A stretch of DNA of 64,000 nucleotides from Letharia columbiana. Its lineage: Eukaryota; Ascomycota; Lecanoromycetes; Lecanorales; Parmeliaceae. The stretch lies in contig NW_023501041.1 in NCBI RefSeq assembly GCF_014066305.1, positions 868,001-932,000 on the forward strand, given 5' to 3'. The notes beneath the pieces are model-generated. The model did no database searches. It saw only the letters and a list, made by a program, of their open reading frames with translations, and was not told the DNA's origin. This document shows, piece after piece, positions 33,901-46,160 of this stretch; position 1 is the stretch's first letter, and every line of letters starts with the position of its first letter. Made by a program: the position numbers and the translations under genes.

Positions 33901-35394
33901 GTCGCCGCCTGCGATCAGCACATCCTCTGTATAAAGACCAATATCTACAGTCGCAAATGATGTGTTGATGTTGACCCCGAGTCTGCCAACGTTGTGGTTG
34001 CTGTCGATCATCTCTTTGAGACCATGATCAATCACCACATACTGCACAATCCCGTCCTCTCGGCATAAGACTATGTTGTCTTCGTTAGGCCTCTTCCTCT
34101 TGGATCTCATTGGTCTTGCCCATTGAACCCAAAGTGGCCGCCTCGTAGAAACGCCAGGTTCTTGAGGCTCTTGCTCAACGGCGAGGCGATGTAAGAACCG
34201 GTGGCAACCCCCCGTCAAGATATCCTTGATCAAGACCAGGCGTTTCTCACACACCATGATAAATGCACTGTTTTTCATAAGAGGTATCAGAAGTAAGGGC
34301 AGCTGTTCGTCTGGATGCAAAGCTATCTTATTTGGCCTCGGCTGAGACAGGTGCAAAGGCATATCAGCGTTCCAGTCGTACCAAAACAACCAACTTTGGC
34401 GATCCCTTGCGACAACGAACAGCAGAATAATTTGGTTTGGCTCGTCCTCCGGCGGATGGAGGAATTCCATCTTCAGAATTCTTCCGCCCAGCAAGATGAG
34501 CTTTTCCTTACAGTGAGATGGTTATTAGCTGGGGGGTGTGCACAAGCTAGATTGACCGAACACTCACTTCTTTGATCGGCCCAAGCTGAGACTTCTCCTT
34601 GAACTCTGCTCTCATCTCGTTCATTGGCTTCAAAGCGTATACGTAAGCTCTGTCTTCGTGAGCAGCAACAGCCATTGCTCGGGACCTAGACTTGTCAGTC
34701 AGGAGCTTGTCCAACGTATCTGGCTCACAACGCACTTCGGATCGACAGCAATATGCTCGCCAAGGCGTTGCAAAGGCGAGGTCGGAGCTGGCAACGCCTT
34801 CTGACTCCAGAAAAGTTCAGCATGCTCCAAATCTCCACTGACTGCACACAAGAACACAAGCCTGTTCGACTCCAAAGCTAGAACGAGGATATGAGGTGGA
34901 AGCTCTCGTCGGTACAGGGGAGCACGATCCGGAAGATTTTCTTCCGGGACCAAATCGTTATGTTTGTTAGTGTGGGTATCATCCCAACGCTCCTCCTTCC
35001 TGAGCTTTCTATAGCTGTAGTCGTGTCTTGTCAGCTCCCTTCGCTCTCCGATTACTCTAGCGGACTTGATTGCTGAGTCAAAGTCACTCTTGGTGGCTAT
35101 TTCTCTTAAAGTGTAGTCCGCTTTGGCTTCTTTGATTGTTACTGAATTTGCCGATATAAAGAGCACGTCGTTCTTCGTCTTGTGCCGTATTCTCGCAGGG
35201 ATAATCCGGTTGATGACGGAACTTCTGACCAGAGTCTTCGTAAGGATTCCTAAAGAAGGCGTCTTTGGAATACTGATCGACGGCTGACTCCGTTCTTTGC
35301 GCGGCGTTTCTGCATTTTGGGCTCTTACATGGTAGGGGTCCACGTTTCTAGTGACCCATCTTCCATTCTCAAGGACAGTAGTTCGAACCGACAT
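30959..35394 (-). CDS. Mms1/CPSF-A-like beta-propeller protein
   Basis: The exons on the minus strand are 35394-34736, 34685-34568, 34506-32767 and 32722-30959 (1426 aa). The start M-S-V-R-T-T-V-L at 35394 was chosen; an in-frame M lies 13 codons upstream. The protein belongs to the fungal family with an Mms1 N-terminal domain, relatives of DDB1/CPSF160 that form large beta-propellers. In yeast, Mms1 links the Rtt101 cullin ubiquitin ligase to substrates at damaged replication forks; the exact role here is inferred. The sequence shows long runs of beta-strand-like segments with repeated G-x-x-x-G-x-x-x turns (L-I-A-G-G-D-E-S-D-G-G, A-C-S-G-R-G-K-H-G), and ends in a helical segment (L-A-K-A-V-L-K-D-V-E-K-G). 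Intron 3 is 44 bp; its donor GTAGGT was chosen for phase. Confidence 0.78.
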
Positions 35395-36293
35395 TTTGAG
35401 GAAAGGCTCAACGATAATCCACTGTTGTAACAATGTTCTTGGGCCTTTTCAAAGATTACAGGAGAGGCTATGGTAGATCTGCAGTCCTCTTAAGCCAAAG
35501 GAAACAAGGACAAGTTGCCAGGGAACTAGGGCAACTCGAGGGAGCAACGGCGTCCTAAGACGAGGGAGAAAAGGAATCAACCCCTCTGAAATATGCCTGG
35601 CCTAGTCTGTAGAGTCTGGAAGCAATTGTCAAGGGGCTCATTGCCCCTCATGCGGAAGACAGAGAGAAAGAGCTGTCTCGATGTGGTGAGGGTACATGGG
35701 TGCGACGCCAGCAATATTCACGCAACCTAAAGGAGAAGAAGCTAAAGGTTCCAGCTGAGCGGGAACGATTATGCAACTGAAAATCGAGGGCGACCAATTC
35801 ACGGGACTTGCACCCAAATATCCTTGGGCTGGTGGGCCGGCGACCTTTTTCTGGCGATTCGAGCGGAGTACTCGTACCTCTCCAGTAGAAAATGTCCACT
35901 ACTCTCAAGGAAGGACCAATTGAATTGTGATGAAGATGATGATGATGGAATCAACAAATCTTCTGCTTGAATGCAGGTCGCCTTTTGGTGTCTCAATGGA
36001 GAATATGTAAAGGTCATTATTGTGCTGCTGGTACTGCTGGCCGTGAAGTACGGTAGGGTAAGCTCGAGGCTGGCAGGCTGGCGCTTGGAGGCCTGTCGGT
36101 ATTATAGTAGTAGTACCTCGGTAGTCGGTCCCCGCCGTCTTGCCCTGCACCGCCGATCATCCGCCGTACTAACATCTCAGCACCCATGATTGAAGACCTG
36201 TCAGTCTTGCTTCTACATCACGGTTGCTGCAAGCTATGATCATCTCCACCTTTCGCAGGCCTTCGGGGTCGACCATATCACCATACACGTGCA
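35395..36293. promoter_or_regulatory. Divergent intergenic region, Mms1-like gene and GYP8
   Basis: These 899 bp separate two divergent starts. Several short frames occur on both strands but none has a domain. Trinucleotide-like patches (GATGATGATGATGG at about 35934-35948, and GTGCTGCTGGTACTGCTGG at about 36020-36040) are the only simple-sequence features. Confidence 0.45.
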
Positions 36294-37657
36294 ATGGAGA
36301 GGCGGAATGAGGACAAGCGTGAGCTGTCAGAACAATCTGACAGCCGTACCTCCGCAGTTGGTATTTCCAAAGAATCTCAGAACAGGGATGCTGGAAAATC
36401 AAAGCTGCCACATGAGGTCAATCGTATACTAGCTGCTTGCGAGGATCCCCACGATCTAGATCTCTTGATCAGACTGGCAACTTCTACCGGTGGCTTGATC
36501 AACGACGAGGTACGGAAGGTGGTCTGTAAGTCTGCCAGAGCTGAAATTCCCCTATTTCCCGAGACTGACCGCTACTGAGGGCCACTTTTGCTGGGCTACA
36601 GAAGCGAAGAGTCCGAGCTCACCGGCTCTGCTCGCTACCCGCTGGATCTGCCAATCCATAAAGATGAAGATCAAGTCGAGCTTGATGTGAACCGGTCTTT
36701 CATCTACTACCCGAAAGGTAGGCGTGCTTTGAGCCCCTAGGATAGCTTGATGCTAAATCGAATCTAGACGAATCGGAAAGGCAGCTTGATCGACGGAAAC
36801 GCGAGCTTTCGTCGGTGATCATTCAAGTCTTGAGGGAACATCCGATGCTTTCCTACTTTCAAGGATTCCACGATATCGTTCAGGTCTTTCTACTCGTTCT
36901 TGGTGTCGATCGAGCGCCCACAGCTGTCGCTCATATCTCACTCTTACGTATTCGTGATTTCATGCTGCCTTCGCTCTCGGCATCCCTTGCACATCTGAAC
37001 CTACTGCCGACCATCCTCTACGCTGTGGATCCGAAGCTCTGCCTCCATTTGTCACAGACGCGGCCGTTCTTCGCCTTGGCGGCTACACTTACTTTGTACG
37101 CTCATGACATTCAGGAGTATGGTGACATAGCTCGACTGTTTGACTTTTTGATCGCGCAACCAGCTGTTGTCTCCATCTACTTCTTTGCCGTTATCATACT
37201 CTCGCGCCGCGATGAACTGTTTGAGATCCCTGCGGAAGAACCCGAGATGCTTCATTCGGTCCTGTCCAAGCTACCCAAGCCTCTGAACTTGGAAGCTCTG
37301 ATCTCCCGGGCGATGACGCTATTTGAGGGGCATCCTCCGGAAAGTCTGCCGTTAAGAGCTTGGGCGAAGATCTCAGTTTACAGCGTCCTAAAAACCACAA
37401 GAGAATCTGTCAGAAACCAGACTCTCGAGGACGGCGAAGACCTGTTCGAATACCAGGCATTACAGCTACGGAGAGAAGAGTTGCAGAAACGAGCAATGGC
37501 AACTATATGGAAATACAGACGTTCTGCTAGTCGAATGGGGTTGGCATTCTTGGTCGGTATCTTTTCGATATGGTTTAGCAGAAGAGTAGGACTGGATCCC
37601 AGTTTTGGTCTAAAGAAGATATTGGAAGTCTTCAGGAAGTTTCGTTGGAAACTGTGA
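36294..37657 (+). CDS. GYP8: TBC-domain Rab GTPase-activating protein (Gyp8/TBC1D20-like)
   Basis: The exons are 36294-36525, 36580-36717 and 36768-37657 (419 aa), in phase. TBC proteins speed GTP hydrolysis by Rab/Ypt GTPases; Gyp8 and TBC1D20 act on Ypt1/Rab1 at the ER-Golgi boundary. The dual-finger residues are present: the arginine finger in E-L-D-V-N-R-S-F (R116) and the glutamine finger in Y-F-Q-G-F-H-D-I (Q155). The order W-P-L-L-L-G-Y, D-V-N-R, then Y-F-Q-G-F is standard. A hydrophobic segment near the C-terminus (M-G-L-A-F-L-V-G-I-F-S-I-W-F, about residues 380-395) would anchor it in the ER membrane, as in TBC1D20/Gyp8. The third exon ends close to the second RIP'd transposon island. 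Confidence 0.9.
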
Positions 37658-37689
37658 GAGGCTGCTTCTATGGATGTTGTACTTTAGAT

Positions 37690-37990
37690 ACACCAATAGA
37701 TCACAAAAGCTAAAGAGATTCAGATCTTTGAATTAATTATTATTAATAAATAACATAAAATTTTTTAATAATAAAAAAATTAAAAAATTTTAAAGAAGTA
37801 TATCTAATTATCTATATCGCTAAGCCTTCTATTTTAATTATATTCTTCTTTTTAATCCTTTCCCCTAAAAAATTTTTTATATTAATTTTTTTTAAGGGGA
37901 TAAAAAAAAAAAAAAAAAAAAAAAATTTTTTTAAAAAATTTGGTAAAAAAGGAAAAAAAAAAAATTATTATAAAATTTTTATAAAAAAAA

Positions 37991-38047
<57 letters not shown>

Positions 38048-39330
38048 TAATATAAATAAAAAAAAAAAAAAAAAAAAAATTAAATTTCTTTATACTTATA
38101 TTCTTTATTCTTTATATTTAATATCTATCGATTATAAAGAAAGACCTTAAGACTTATTTTCTTAATTCTTATTTATATTATTAGCGATATCTTAACGCAC
38201 TTAACTCTTAAATATAAAAATTATATTTATTTCGACGATATTAATTAAATTCTTCTAAGAATATTATTTTACTTCTTATTAGTCTATTTAATAATCTATT
38301 ATTTTATCGCGTAATCTCTAATAGCTATCTTAATTATCGATATTATTTTTATCTATATAATTAATAATTAGACTATTTCATTAATATTTACCTCTACTCT
38401 TTTATTATAAACTACTTATTCTCGCTAATTAATAGTCTTCTTTATCTCTCTATTCGTCTATTTATTATTATTAATATTAATATATATTAAAATCTAATAT
38501 AATTCTATTACTATCTCGAGATATCTTAGCGAATTAATAATCTATACTATTTATATTATATAGATCTATTTTAAATACTTATTTAAGTCTTTAATAGTTT
38601 AAATCGATATTTAATTATTTATATTTATTATAACTCTATTAAGTTATAACTTTATTTAATATATAGCTATTATAATTAAAGCTTAAAGAATATTATATAA
38701 CTTTATTAAATATATTATATATTAGTTACTTAAGTCTAAATAAATATTAAAAATAAAATTAATATCTAATAATATAGTTAAAACTCTTATCTTTTTATTA
38801 ATCTTATTATCGTCTATATATATTATTATATAACTCTTATTAATTAATCTTTTAGCTAGTTCTTTAATAACTTTCTTAATCTTATAAATTATTATTTTAA
38901 AAGACTCTTAATTAAGGGCGGCGCTAAAAAGGCGTAGTTTTTTAATCTTATTAATATCGTCGTATTATTCTTTAAATCTATTAATATATCGCTTTAATAA
39001 ACTTAATTTTCTATTCTTCTTAAATTTTCTTTTAAACTTTTATCGCTTAAATCGTAACTTAATAATCTCGCTATATATTAAACTAATAGCGATTTATAAG
39101 ATAGCTTTCGAGATAATCTTATCTAGCTATTATTTAACTAATAGAAAATACGCTTTTATATCGAATACTAAAATAAATATAATCTTAAATATTTTAATTA
39201 TCTTTCTTTCTATCTAAGATTAAATCCTTTATAATAATAAAAGATAAGTTTTATTATAATCGATAATATTTTTAGACTAATATTATATTAAGTAATAATA
39301 TATCAGTATATATAAAAGAATAAGGTAGGG
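37690..39330 (-). mobile_element. LINE (Tad1/I-like), 3' part with RNase H, RIP-degenerated
   Basis: On the minus strand, through many stops, the sequence near 39,120-39,280 reads as the thumb/connection region after a LINE reverse transcriptase. At about 38,785-38,830 comes the RNase H active-site block: I-Y-I-D-D-N-K-I-N-K-K-I matches the usual Y-T-D-G-S...N-G-K-x-G-A with T, G and S codons changed by G:C to A:T mutation. It is followed by a D-I-N...N-I-Y-L-D-L-S-N-stop-Y block matching the next conserved strand. A run of T on the plus strand at about 37,994-38,040 would be the poly(A) tail of the minus-strand element. CpA/TpG is nearly absent. The 5' part of the same element lies at 41,930-46,100, separated by non-RIP'd DNA. 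Confidence 0.75.
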
Positions 39331-40014
39331 CTGAGCTTGAAAACCTTGAATTTGTATGTGCAGCCAATATCAATTCGGGGTTATTACGCCTTTTGGCTAG
39401 ACTGACTGAGTCAGCCCGCTAGCCCTCCCGAGCTCCCTCATCAAAAATTTGTGTGTAGAAGTTTTACACTCTGAAATAACCAGCTCCCTACGGATGCTGT
39501 TTCTTTATAATTTCGTAAATTGTAGAGCTCGCTTTGCGCTTTCTAACGCTGTAAAAATAATGAAGTTTGGCCTACTATTGGTGGATTAAATGGACATTCA
39601 AATATGGTAGTCATGGTAGTCACACCAGACGCGTCCGGGATCGGATAATAATAATCCTTCCACCTGTTTGTGTAACCATTCTTCTTTCACCATTCTACCA
39701 ATTCTATCAATTCCACCAATATAAACACAATCGTCCTCGGTACCCCTCGCGGAAAGGTTACTCAACGTCTCAGGCACGTACACTCCTTTTGCCCGCCTCT
39801 TAGAGCCCCTACTAACGCCCTCAGGCCACCCCTCACACTCGGCAAATCCGTAACTGGCAATCGCTACCTACTACTACTCATAAACGCGTTGAAAGGCCCT
39901 CAAAAAGAGCCCAAACGGATACGTCCTCCCCTACATACTCCTCTTAAGCCAGCGATAGGTGGGTTAAACTGATATTCAAATATTGTAGTCACACCAAACG
40001 CGTCCGGTTCAGGT

Positions 40015-40458
40015 ATGTACACCCCTTTTGCCCGGCTCTTAGAGGCCCTACTGACGCCCCCAGGCCACCCCTCGGCGAATCCGCTATTACTGGCAATCGA
40101 GGCCGCAAGCGAGCCCAACAGCTACCTACTACTACTCATAAACGCGTCGGTACCCTCGCACTCAGTTGAACAAGAGGAGGATCTACAACAGGCGAATGCG
40201 GAGAACACTACGGAGACAGTCATCAGCAGCAGTGACACAACAGGCCTACTCTCCACGGTCTCACACCAATCCACTCAGCCAGTGCAAGAGAAGTCAATAC
40301 AGCAGGCGAATACGGAGAACACTACGGAGAAACCAAGCGGCAACAAGGCCCCCAGCACCAAGAACACGGCTCAGCTCTCCAAGATCCCACGTCATATGCT
40401 CTCCACGGTTCCACATCAAATCATCACTCAGCAAGCGGAGAACACCACTGCAACTTAG
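40015..40458 (+). CDS. Low-complexity repetitive open frame, coding status doubtful
   Basis: A 147-codon frame reads M-Y-T-P-F-A-R-L-L-E, then a Gln/Asn/Thr/Ser-rich part with repeated Q-Q-A-N-A-E-N-T-T-E phrases and T-V-S-H-Q / T-V-P-H-Q phrases. The repeats are shared with neighbouring DNA in other frames, and the frame closes at 40,458 just before the tandem array. No signal peptide or domain is visible. It may be a fragment of a gene for a repetitive protein that the tandem duplications have broken, or it may be an accidental frame in repetitive DNA. Confidence 0.25.
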   Translation: MYTPFARLLEALLTPPGHPSANPLLLAIEAASEPNSYLLLLINASVPSHSVEQEEDLQQANAENTTETVISSSDTTGLLSTVSHQSTQPVQEKSIQQANTENTTEKPSGNKAPSTKNTAQLSKIPRHMLSTVPHQIITQQAENTTAT

Positions 40459-40485
40459 CCTGTCATCCCCACTACATTAAGGAGT

Positions 40486-40955
40486 AAGAGGAGGAACTAC
40501 AACAGGCAAATGCGGAGAACACTGCGGAGAAACCAAGCGGCAACAAGGCCACCATCGTCAAGAACACGGCTCAGCTCTCCAAGATCCCACGTCATATCAG
40601 TCATCCACTCAGTCAGCCACTCAGCTAGCCACTCAGTCTGATACTCTACAAGAGGAGGAGCAAGAGGAGGAACTACAACAGGCAAATGCGGAGAACACTG
40701 CGGAGAAACCAAGCGGCAACAAGGCCACCATCGTCAAGAACACGGCTCAGCTCTCCAAGATCCCACGTCATATCAGTCATCCACTCAGTCAGCCACTCAG
40801 CTAGCCACTCAGTCTGATACTCTACAAGAGGAGGAGCAAGAGGAGGAACTACAACAGGCAAATGCGGAGAACACTGCGGAGAAACCAAGCGGCAACAAGG
40901 CCACCATCGTCAAAAACACGGCTCAGCTCTCCAAGATCCCACACCAATCCACTCA
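40486..40955. repeat. 176-bp tandem repeat, about 2.6 copies
   Basis: The phrase GAGGAACTAC recurs at 40,491, 40,667 and 40,843, exactly 176 bases apart. Copies one and two are identical over their shared length as far as read, so both encode the same 71-codon minus-strand frame. The third copy is partial, ending near 40,950, and has one A for G. The near-identity shows the array is recent or homogenised. Array length could differ between individuals. Confidence 0.85.
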
Positions 40956-41750
40956 GCCAGGGCAAGAGAAATCACGACAGCAGGCGAATGCGGAGAACAC
41001 TGCGGAGAACACTGCGGAGATAGTCATCAGCAGCAGTAACACAATAGGCCTACTCTCCACGGTCTCACACCAATCCACTTAGCCAGGGTAAGAGAAGTCA
41101 CGATAGCAGGCGAATGCGGAGAACACTGCGGAGAAACCAAGCGGCAATAAGGCCCCCAGCACCAAGAACACGGCTCAGCTCTCCAAGATCCCACGTTATA
41201 TGCTCTCCACGGTTCCACATCAAATCATCACTCAGCAAGCGGAGAACACCACTGCAACTTAGCCTGTCATCCCCACTGCAACTTGGCCTATCATCCCCAC
41301 TGCATTCATATGATACATCAATAACGTCATAAGAGGAGGATCTACTGCGACGATCACAGCTAATTAGGCCTCTGCAGGAGGAACATCGAACGATGCATAT
41401 TTGGACGAATTGAAACCGTCCGATGTCTACAGCTATTTCATTATTCGAAAGATTTCACTGCGGCAGGAGATATTGTGGGATTCACACCACTAATTGGCAC
41501 GTTGTCTCCATTTCTTTCCGGTATTTCGATACTTCTTGCCATAAGGACATGGCCTTTCTCTGTTTTTTATGGGCAATTATTACGGATCAATCCTTCACAC
41601 TTAATACACCTTCCTAATTAGGCCTTAGTGCGCCTCTCTCCGCACATATATGCCTATATATCATATAGATTAAATCAATTTTATAATGATGGAAGTAGGT
41701 TAAAAACGCATAGCAAGCGATTAGAGTTCGATTTGACTTAGGGGGAGGGA

Positions 41751-41784
41751 AAAAAAAAAATTAAAAAAAAAAAAAAAAAAAAAA

Positions 41785-41840
<56 letters not shown>

Positions 41841-41846
41841 TTTTTA

Positions 41847-41903
<57 letters not shown>

Positions 41904-41929
41904 AAAAAAAAAAAAAATTTTTTTTTAAT
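41751..41929. repeat. Poly(A)-dominated low-complexity tract
   Basis: Long runs of A broken by short T runs occupy this stretch. It is on the wrong strand to be the tail of the minus-strand LINE. Such tracts are prone to assembly error, so the exact length should not be trusted. Confidence 0.6.
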
Positions 41930-44900
41930 ATATTAATACTTTTAATAATCTTAAACTAAATCTTCTTATTATAATAACTCTATAGAAGTTTAAAATTAAT
42001 TTTGACTTTTAGATAGCGAATAAAGCGTTTTATCTTAATATATTATCTCTTATTAAGTTATAGAGAATAGTTTAAGCTAAATCTTTATTTTCTATTAAGA
42101 TATAATAATTAATATTTATTAAGATTAAATTTCGATTTATATTATAACGTCTACTTTATATAAACTTCGTCGTAAATTTTATAAAGAGCGTTATAATTTT
42201 TTTTAGTAGAGTCTCTTATTATTAGAAGATTTATATTATCTATAAAGCTAGTAATTATTATTTCTAAATCGATATAATTATTATATTTATTAATAAGATT
42301 TAAATTATAAAAGAAATAAAGTATAGGCGATAGCGATAATTCTTAAGGAATTTCGATTACTATAAGAGTCTTTAATATAAAGTATTTACTTATTTTTAAT
42401 ACTATTATTCTATTAAATAAGAACGATTCTATTTAATTAACTATTTTTATATTAATTTTTCGCTTTTAGAGATTATAGAGTAATCGAGGATAAGAGATTT
42501 TATTATATATATCTGAAACGTCTAGTAGTAATATTATAACTATTTTATTAGAGTTCTAAGCTTAATATATTCTTTCTAGAAGATAGTAGATATTATATTT
42601 ATATAATCGTAATCTACGATCTCCTATATATATAATCAATAGAAGTTTATATATCTTTATAAGATATACTATTTTTCTAGTAAGAATAAACTTTATTATC
42701 TTTTTTATAATATTAAGTAGAGCTATTAATCGATATTCTTTAGAAATCGAATAATCCTTACCCGGCTTCGGAAGAATAATTATTATTAATATTCTAAAGT
42801 ACTCTAAATAGTAGCTATTCGTTATATATATATTAAATATTCTATATAAATAAGAGAATAACGACTTTAGAATCTTTTTAAGAATTAAATTAAGAATCGT
42901 ATCTTCCCCCGAAGCTCTCTTTAACGATACTTATATTATAGTCTTTCTTATCTTATTTATAATAATCGTGCTTATTAGATAGACTTATAGATATATTATA
43001 TTAACGCTAATATTATTTAACTCCGCCTATATTAATAGTAAAAAGAATATTCTTATAAGAAGATCTATCTTCGAGCTTAGTTCGTTATATTCTTATTTAT
43101 CTTTATTAAATAATAGAGAGAGATATATCTATACTATTATAAGTTATTTTCTAATTTACTTAATCTTTTTTCATATTATTTATAATAACTTATATATTTC
43201 TACTATAAACTCTCTAAACGCCTTTCTAATAGTTCTCTTAATTAGATTATTTTTTAAAGTTCTTAACAATTTTATACTTATTTTATACTTTCTTTAAGAG
43301 CGTTATTCTCTAGCTTCTTTTTAGCGATTTATAATATCTTTATACTTTCTTATATTCTAATATAAATTTTAATTTAAATTGTAATAATAATTTAATAATT
43401 AAAGTAAACTTCTCTATAGTCGCTTAAATAGAGTTAATAATAATTACTACTTAATAATCAATATTATTATTAATAAATTTTTTATTATTTCTCTAGAGAT
43501 TAATTAAATACTCTTTCGATATTATAACTCTAGCGAGTATCTCTCTTAAAATCTCAATATCTAATTTATTAAAGTTTCGATATATTATTAATATTAACTT
43601 TATTATAGCTAGCTTAAATTTTATAAAAATTAAAAAATAATTAAATTCGCTTTTAAAATTATTTTTAATATTATAATTAATAATATTTACTATTAGTATT
43701 AAAGTAGCGAATAATAGATCTATTATTATTTAATAGTTTTTTTTATATATTACCGTTTCTACTAGTAATACTTATTCTATAGTAAATTCTTTCGCTATAA
43801 GTATTAATTCTTCTACTCTCTTATTAATATAAGTATTTAATTCTCTCTATATTATATAATAAAGATTAAAGTCATCTAATATAATTTATTTATTATTTTT
43901 AGACTTTATAAGTATCTTATATAATTCGTTAAGTTTATCTATTTATTAATCGCCGAGATTATAAATATTATATATATATATAATTCTATTATTTTTAAAC
44001 TTAATATTAAGAGTATAGAGGTTTAATAAATAATATAATAAATATTATTACTTTAATAATATTCTCTTATTAATATAGAAGTATATTTATATATTATTAT
44101 AATAGAGGTAGATTAAATTAAATCTATTTTTTAAAAGATAATACGATATATTTATATTAATATTTCTCTAGAGCTTTTAAATTACTATTATATTAATATT
44201 ATAAATCTTTTTATTATCGAAGAATTCTATTATAATTATTCTAAATTTTCTTATATTATATTATAGTATTAATAGCTAACTAAGATATACTATTATTTCT
44301 TAATATTATTATTAATATTACTTATTCGCTTCACCTAGTCTATAGAGTTTATATTCTTTTTCTAAATATTCTTCTTTTCTTAGTTATCGATAAATCGAAT
44401 ATATCTCTTTTTATTTCCATTAATAAGAATCGTAATTCTCTTATTATTACTCTTTTAATTTAGAGACTATCTATTATTCTCGAAGTTATTAATTTCCTCT
44501 ATTACTATATTATTCTTATATTATTTAATTTTATCTACTACTTTAAAGAGCGATCTATTTCTAAATAAAACTCTTATTAATAATATAGAAGTATATCTTC
44601 TTTTACTTAGCTAGAGATTCGATATAATAATTCTTTTAAGATTTAATACTCTAATTTCTTCTTTATTAACTATTTTATCTCTATCTACTAGCCTATCATA
44701 TATAAATATTAATCTTAAAAAAAATTTCTTATTTTATCTATAATTAGATATATTCTAAAAGTAGTTATTTAATTAATCGCTTATTTAATAGCTAGTCGAT
44801 ATCTTCTTTATTATTATAAATCGTAAAGAAATCTATTATCTCGCTATTCTTATTCTCGCTATCTTTCTCTTCTTTATTATATATATCTTATTTTAAATCT

Positions 44901-46100
44901 TATATAGTTCCTCGCAAATCGAGTATTTACGAGTATCGACCGTATATTCTTTATAATAATATTTTTCTAAGCATTTCTCATATATTAAGTAATTCTTTTT
45001 AGAGTATATAATTAATAAATAATCGTATTTCTAGTATACGAAGTATTACTTTAATTTATATTACTTATTATAAACGTAATAGCTATATAATTTCAAATCG
45101 ATAATTAAATCTTCTTTTAATACTCTATTTTCTTTCTCTAAAAATACTAATTTAATAATTAATAAACTCTTATTATAATCCTCTTTATTCGCGTTAAATT
45201 AGTCTAGTTATACTATATTAAGACTTAGCGTATTAATATTCTCATTTTAAACCCTTTTAATTATTATAGTTATATCTTTAGTATTAAATATATTAATTCT
45301 CATTCTATAGAGTAGAAGACTATACGTTTTAATAATTACTCTTATACTACTACTTATCTTTAGAGTTTAATTCTTACTTTTTCTTAGTCTATTCGCCTTC
45401 TTCTTATTTATAGCTATAATATATATATTATTACTCGCTAGCCTTCTAATTATTCTAATAGATTTTCTTATAGTATTTATATTCTTTATATATTTATTAA
45501 CTATTATAATTATCTCACTCGATATCTTCTTCTTTAATACTTTACTTACTATCTTATCTTATAACTTTATAATAATCTTATTTAATTTATTATATAATAT
45601 TTAGCTTTATTTCGATATTATTAATAATATAATAGAAATTTCTTTAATAATAAAGAAGAATATTAAAAATTAATCTAATGCGCTAGCGTAGCTAGCTATC
45701 GATATATTACTTCTTAGACTAGCTACTTAATACTTAATATATATAATCTTTTTCTTTATATTATTATCTTAATTATTTAAATTAATAACTAGTTTATATA
45801 CTTTATTTAAGACTATCTAAATTTTAAATTTATTATTTATTCTTTTTATAAATACTATTACCGCCTTAAAAATAATAATTACTTCGTCTATTAATAATTT
45901 CTAGTCTTTATCTATTATTTTTAATATAGTATTTATTAATAACTTTAGTATAAATACGTACTTCTTAAAATTATAATTACTATAGTCTTATTAAGGCTAG
46001 TTAACTTTATTCGATATAATTATAGAGATATAAGCGTCCCTTAAAGTCAATTAAAGAGGTATTAATCTTACTAAGTGCTTTGAATACGTATATCTACTTT
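41930..46100 (-). mobile_element. LINE (Tad1/I-like), ORF1 and reverse transcriptase part, RIP-degenerated
   Basis: On the minus strand the reverse transcriptase fingers/palm can be read through stops. At about 42,318-42,360, I-P-stop-E-L-S-L-S-P-I-L-Y equals the canonical P-Q-G-S-P-L-S-P block with CAA changed to TAA and Gly to Glu. At about 42,222-42,262, S-F-I-D-N-I-N-L-L equals the F-V-D-D catalytic box with Asp changed to Asn. From 42,180 down to 41,935 come the K-F-N-L-N-K-Y and F-R-Y-L-x-V-K-I blocks. At about 44,930-45,080 a cluster of Cys/Tyr positions spaced as zinc knuckles identifies the ORF1 (gag-like) C-terminus, several TGY codons having become TAY. CpA/TpG is nearly absent. 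No intact frame remains. The outer (5') end near 46,100 is approximate. Confidence 0.8.
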
Positions 46101-46160
46101 CTATAGCTTAATAATATAGTATAAGCGTTATGCGAAAGTTTTTCGTAATATCCGTCCCTA

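Larger units (their letters stand above)
39331..41750. repeat. Repeat-rich, non-RIP'd block lying between the two LINE halves
   Basis: This block has near-normal GC content and normal CpA frequency, in sharp contrast to both flanks. Its left half holds a duplicated segment of about 370-bp spacing: 39,580-39,900 and 39,957-40,150 share a Y-T-P-F-A-R-L-L-E coding-like sequence, the phrase CTACTACTACTCATAAACGCGT and a GTAGTCACACCA motif. Its right half is built of repeats around CAGGCGAATGCGGAGAACACTGCGG. Segments 40,335-40,470 and 41,128-41,275 are almost identical. The 41,330-41,640 part is unique, without a supported gene. Confidence 0.7.

Noticed and set aside
35648..36150. Several 72-86 codon minus-strand frames between the Mms1-like gene and GYP8
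   Set aside because: Overlapping frames with low-complexity Ser/Ile runs arising from GAT/ATG repeats; no conserved features.
37860..38090. Long A and T runs as a regulatory or structural signal
   Set aside because: Best explained as the LINE poly(A) tail plus low-complexity or assembly noise.
40497..40888. Two identical 71-codon minus-strand frames
   Set aside because: Their identity follows from the 176-bp tandem repeat; they read antisense to the more coding-like repeats and lack any signal or domain.
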